Source: Emiliania huxleyi CCMP1516 (taxonomy: Eukaryota; Haptophyta; Isochrysidales; Noelaerhabdaceae). Taken from it: a DNA stretch of 64,000 nucleotides. The translations under genes and the position numbers were made by a program. Below, in pieces: positions 62,593-64,000 of this stretch (its first letter is position 1; every line of letters begins with the position of its first letter). The notes beneath the pieces are model-generated. The model was not told where the DNA came from. It was given only the letters and a program-made list of their open reading frames with translations, and made no database searches. The DNA lies in assembly GCF_000372725.1 (NCBI RefSeq), contig NW_005200970.1, positions 47,494-111,493 of the forward strand, written 5' to 3'.

Positions 62593-64000
62593 CTATGTCA
62601 TGGATTGCTTGCTGGTCGATGCGGAAACTGTGCCACCCGGGGACACCCCACCCCCACCTCGGCTCGCGACGCTGAAGACGCCGACAAAGTCGTCCAGCGC
62701 GTAGAAGCGCGCGTCGCTGCTATCGCCCTGGCAGAGGTACGGCACCTACATGGAATACACACACACCAACTGATCACGGTGTGAGTACGAGGGGTTGGCT
62801 CACTAGTGACGGCCCGAGGCAGCGGTCCGTGTCCTCTCGAGCGCTAGTCGGCCTGCAAGAAGTGACACCGCCTCTAGGCTCCGGCGCCTGCGCAAACGCC
62901 TCGAGTGTGAGCCCCTCCCTCGCCGTCACCCCCGCCACCAGCGCGCCCGCCGCCTCCGCCCAGCTGGCGGGGGCGACGGCGGGCTGCAGCAGCCCTTCGC
63001 GCGGCCTGCCACGCGGCGTCGCAGCTGTGAACGTCGCGATCTCGTCGCGATCTCGTCGCGATCTCGTCGCGATCTCGTCGCGGCGCGATCTCGCTCCGAT
63101 CTCGGCGCCTTCTCGGCCGGTCGCTCCGCCCAAGCACAAAGCAGTCGAGGGGGAGCCTCAGTGCCAGAAGCAGCCGGCCTCCCGGCCGCAGCAGCGCGGC
63201 TGCGTCACGGAGCAGAGCGCGTGGGGCATCGCACCTGTGTTGAACACATGACGATGATGCACGGTCGGCTGCCCTCGCCCCTCTGCCTCCCGAGTGAGTG
63301 CAGCGAGCTCAGGAGAGAGGGGGCGTGGGGCCAGAGGACGGCTCGGCGCCGTCGAGCTGGAGGGCGGAGAGGGGGGGAAATCGAACCCCTACAACGCCGC
63401 GGCCGCCATCCCAACTGATTGGTACTAGGGGCCCTGGTTCCAGTGCGGGCGTCAAACGTAACAACACTAAGGCACCCGCCCTGGGCTCGCGGCGGTTCTG
63501 TCTCCTCTCGCCACAGCAGATCTCCCCATACCTCCCCATATCTCCCCGTACCTCCCCATACCTCCCCATATCTCTCCATATCTCCCCATATCTCCTCTCG
63601 CCACAGCAGAGCACCGGTCGAGCACATTCAGAAGCGAGACGACGTCGACGCCGCCTGCGGGAGATATGGGGAGATATGGGGAGATGTGGGGGAGATATGG
63701 GGAGATATGGGGAGATAAATGGGAGATATGGAGACGACATCGATGCCGCCCGTGGAAAAAAGGGGAAACTTCACTGAAGTGTCGCGCTCGACTCCGCCGC
63801 GCTGCAGCCGACCAACCTCATCTCGCCCGCATCTCGCCAAGATCTCGCCTAGACCTCTCTGATCTCGCCTCGCTCTCGCCTCGCTCTCGCCTCGCTCTCG
63901 CCTCGCTCTCGCCTCGCTCTCGCCTCGCTCTCGCCTCGCTCTCGCCTAGATCTCGCCTCGCTCTCGCCTCGCTCTCGCCTCGCTCTCGCCTAGATCTCGC
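62593..64000 (-). CDS. METTL9-like: METTL9/DREV-family protein histidine methyltransferase, 5' end beyond window
   Basis: Exons in coding order: about 63815-63750 (RDTSVKFPLFSTG), 63654-63615 (GVDVVSLLNVLDR), 63234-63109 (CDAPRALLRDAAALLRPGGR, LLLALRLPLDCFV), 63005-62888 (PREGLLQPAVAPASWAEAAG, GLTLEAFAQ), 62745-62593 (VPYLCQGDSSDARFYALDDF, stop). The blocks NVLDRC-x-P-x-x-LL, LALRLP, PYLCQGD and YALDD match the C-terminal half of METTL9, which methylates the pros nitrogen of histidine in HxH motifs. Phases agree at every junction. Introns 63749-63655, 63108-63006 and 62887-62746 are GC-AG; 63614-63235 is GT-AG. The SAM-binding N-terminal half must lie to the right; the last 150 bases are intronic repeat. 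Confidence 0.8.
63036..63105. repeat. GATCTCGTCGC minisatellite (intronic)
   Basis: About five copies of an 11-bp word plus relatives (GCGATCTCG) inside the METTL9-like intron 63006-63108. Confidence 0.85.
63518..63735. repeat. Two CCCATATCTC minisatellites in opposite orientation
   Basis: 63518-63600 is CTCCCCATATCTCCCC on the plus strand; 63655-63735 is the complement, GGGGAGATATGG. They lie in two neighbouring introns of the METTL9-like gene around a 40-bp exon and could pair as a hairpin in the transcript. Confidence 0.9.
63851..64000. repeat. CTCGCTCTCGC minisatellite, continuing past the window
   Basis: About twelve copies of an 11-bp CTCGCCTCGCT word with AGATCTCGCC variants. Probably intronic in the METTL9-like gene. 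Confidence 0.9.

Noticed and set aside
63360-63425. tRNA-like sequence on the minus strand (box-B-like GGTTCGATTTC and CAGTTGG)
   Set aside because: The spacing between D-loop-like and T-loop-like parts is about eight bases too short, and no acceptor stem forms. It lies inside an intron; at most a tRNA-derived relic.

Overview
ORGANISM. This is nuclear DNA of a GC-rich, intron-bearing eukaryote, most likely a unicellular marine alga. I lean to a haptophyte (Emiliania/Prymnesium type); a pelagophyte such as Aureococcus is the main alternative. Grounds: spliced genes with very short introns (about 50-210 bp unless filled by minisatellites), frequent GC-AG introns, KDEL-receptor-like, METTL9-like, U-box and FHA proteins, expanded ankyrin families, and proline-rich secreted proteins with CUB, GCC2/GCC3 and BspA-like (DUF285) repeats. 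No marker fixes the species. A run of 100 N (58092-58191) shows this is a draft assembly.

LAYOUT. 1-2549(-): 3' part of a large membrane-anchored protein, open at the left edge. 2681-3969(-): secreted protein, with a broken copy of its first exon at 4068-4220. 4270-6402: degenerate non-LTR retroelement flanked by a dispersed repeat (R1). 6461-7381(+): DUF6940-like membrane protein. 7617-11591(+): ankyrin-kinase. 12001-13640: decayed mobile DNA. 13941-14807(+): two-RRM protein. 15251-17302(-): ankyrin-U-box. 17428-18811(-): KDEL-receptor-like. 19307-21547(-): ankyrin-coiled-coil, divergent from a rhomboid protease (21626-22462 +). 22950-26476(+): probably mitochondrial TPR protein. 27258-28080(+): acidic/basic protein with a frameshift. 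30216-37260(+): 2109-residue receptor with CUB, beta-helix and GCC2/3 ectodomain, about nine membrane helices and two TIR domains. 37822-41668(-): three poorly characterised genes. 41733-42362: foldback element. 42965-46496(+): FUSC/ALMT-like transporter with ten exons. 48131-50482(-): DUF285 repeat protein. 50974-52056(+): SDR-like protein. 53021-57307(-): second ankyrin-kinase. 58607-61016(+): DnaJ-FHA protein. 61639-62215(+): C2 protein. 62593 to right edge(-): METTL9-like histidine methyltransferase.

MAIN RESULT. I rebuilt frame-consistent exon models for eight multi-exon genes. Introns of six of them (transporter, TPR, DnaJ-FHA, KDEL-receptor-like, METTL9, SDR) share one signature. The first 8-30 bases of the intron are a near-copy of the first bases of the next exon, and the copy starts exactly at the splice junction. 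Donors are very often GC (AG|GC), acceptors AG. Many introns are filled with minisatellites of a few word families. This looks like intron birth by insertion with target duplication, or by tandem duplication at AGGC/AGGT sites. In the TIR receptor and the DUF285 protein, whole exon-plus-intron cassettes have multiplied in tandem, so intron and repeat-protein expansion go together. The four ankyrin genes share near-identical repeats and linkers but carry different C-terminal effectors (kinase plus HEPN-like, U-box, coiled coil), as expected of a fast-evolving family. With the TIR receptor they would fit a sensing/signalling repertoire, but that function is inference.
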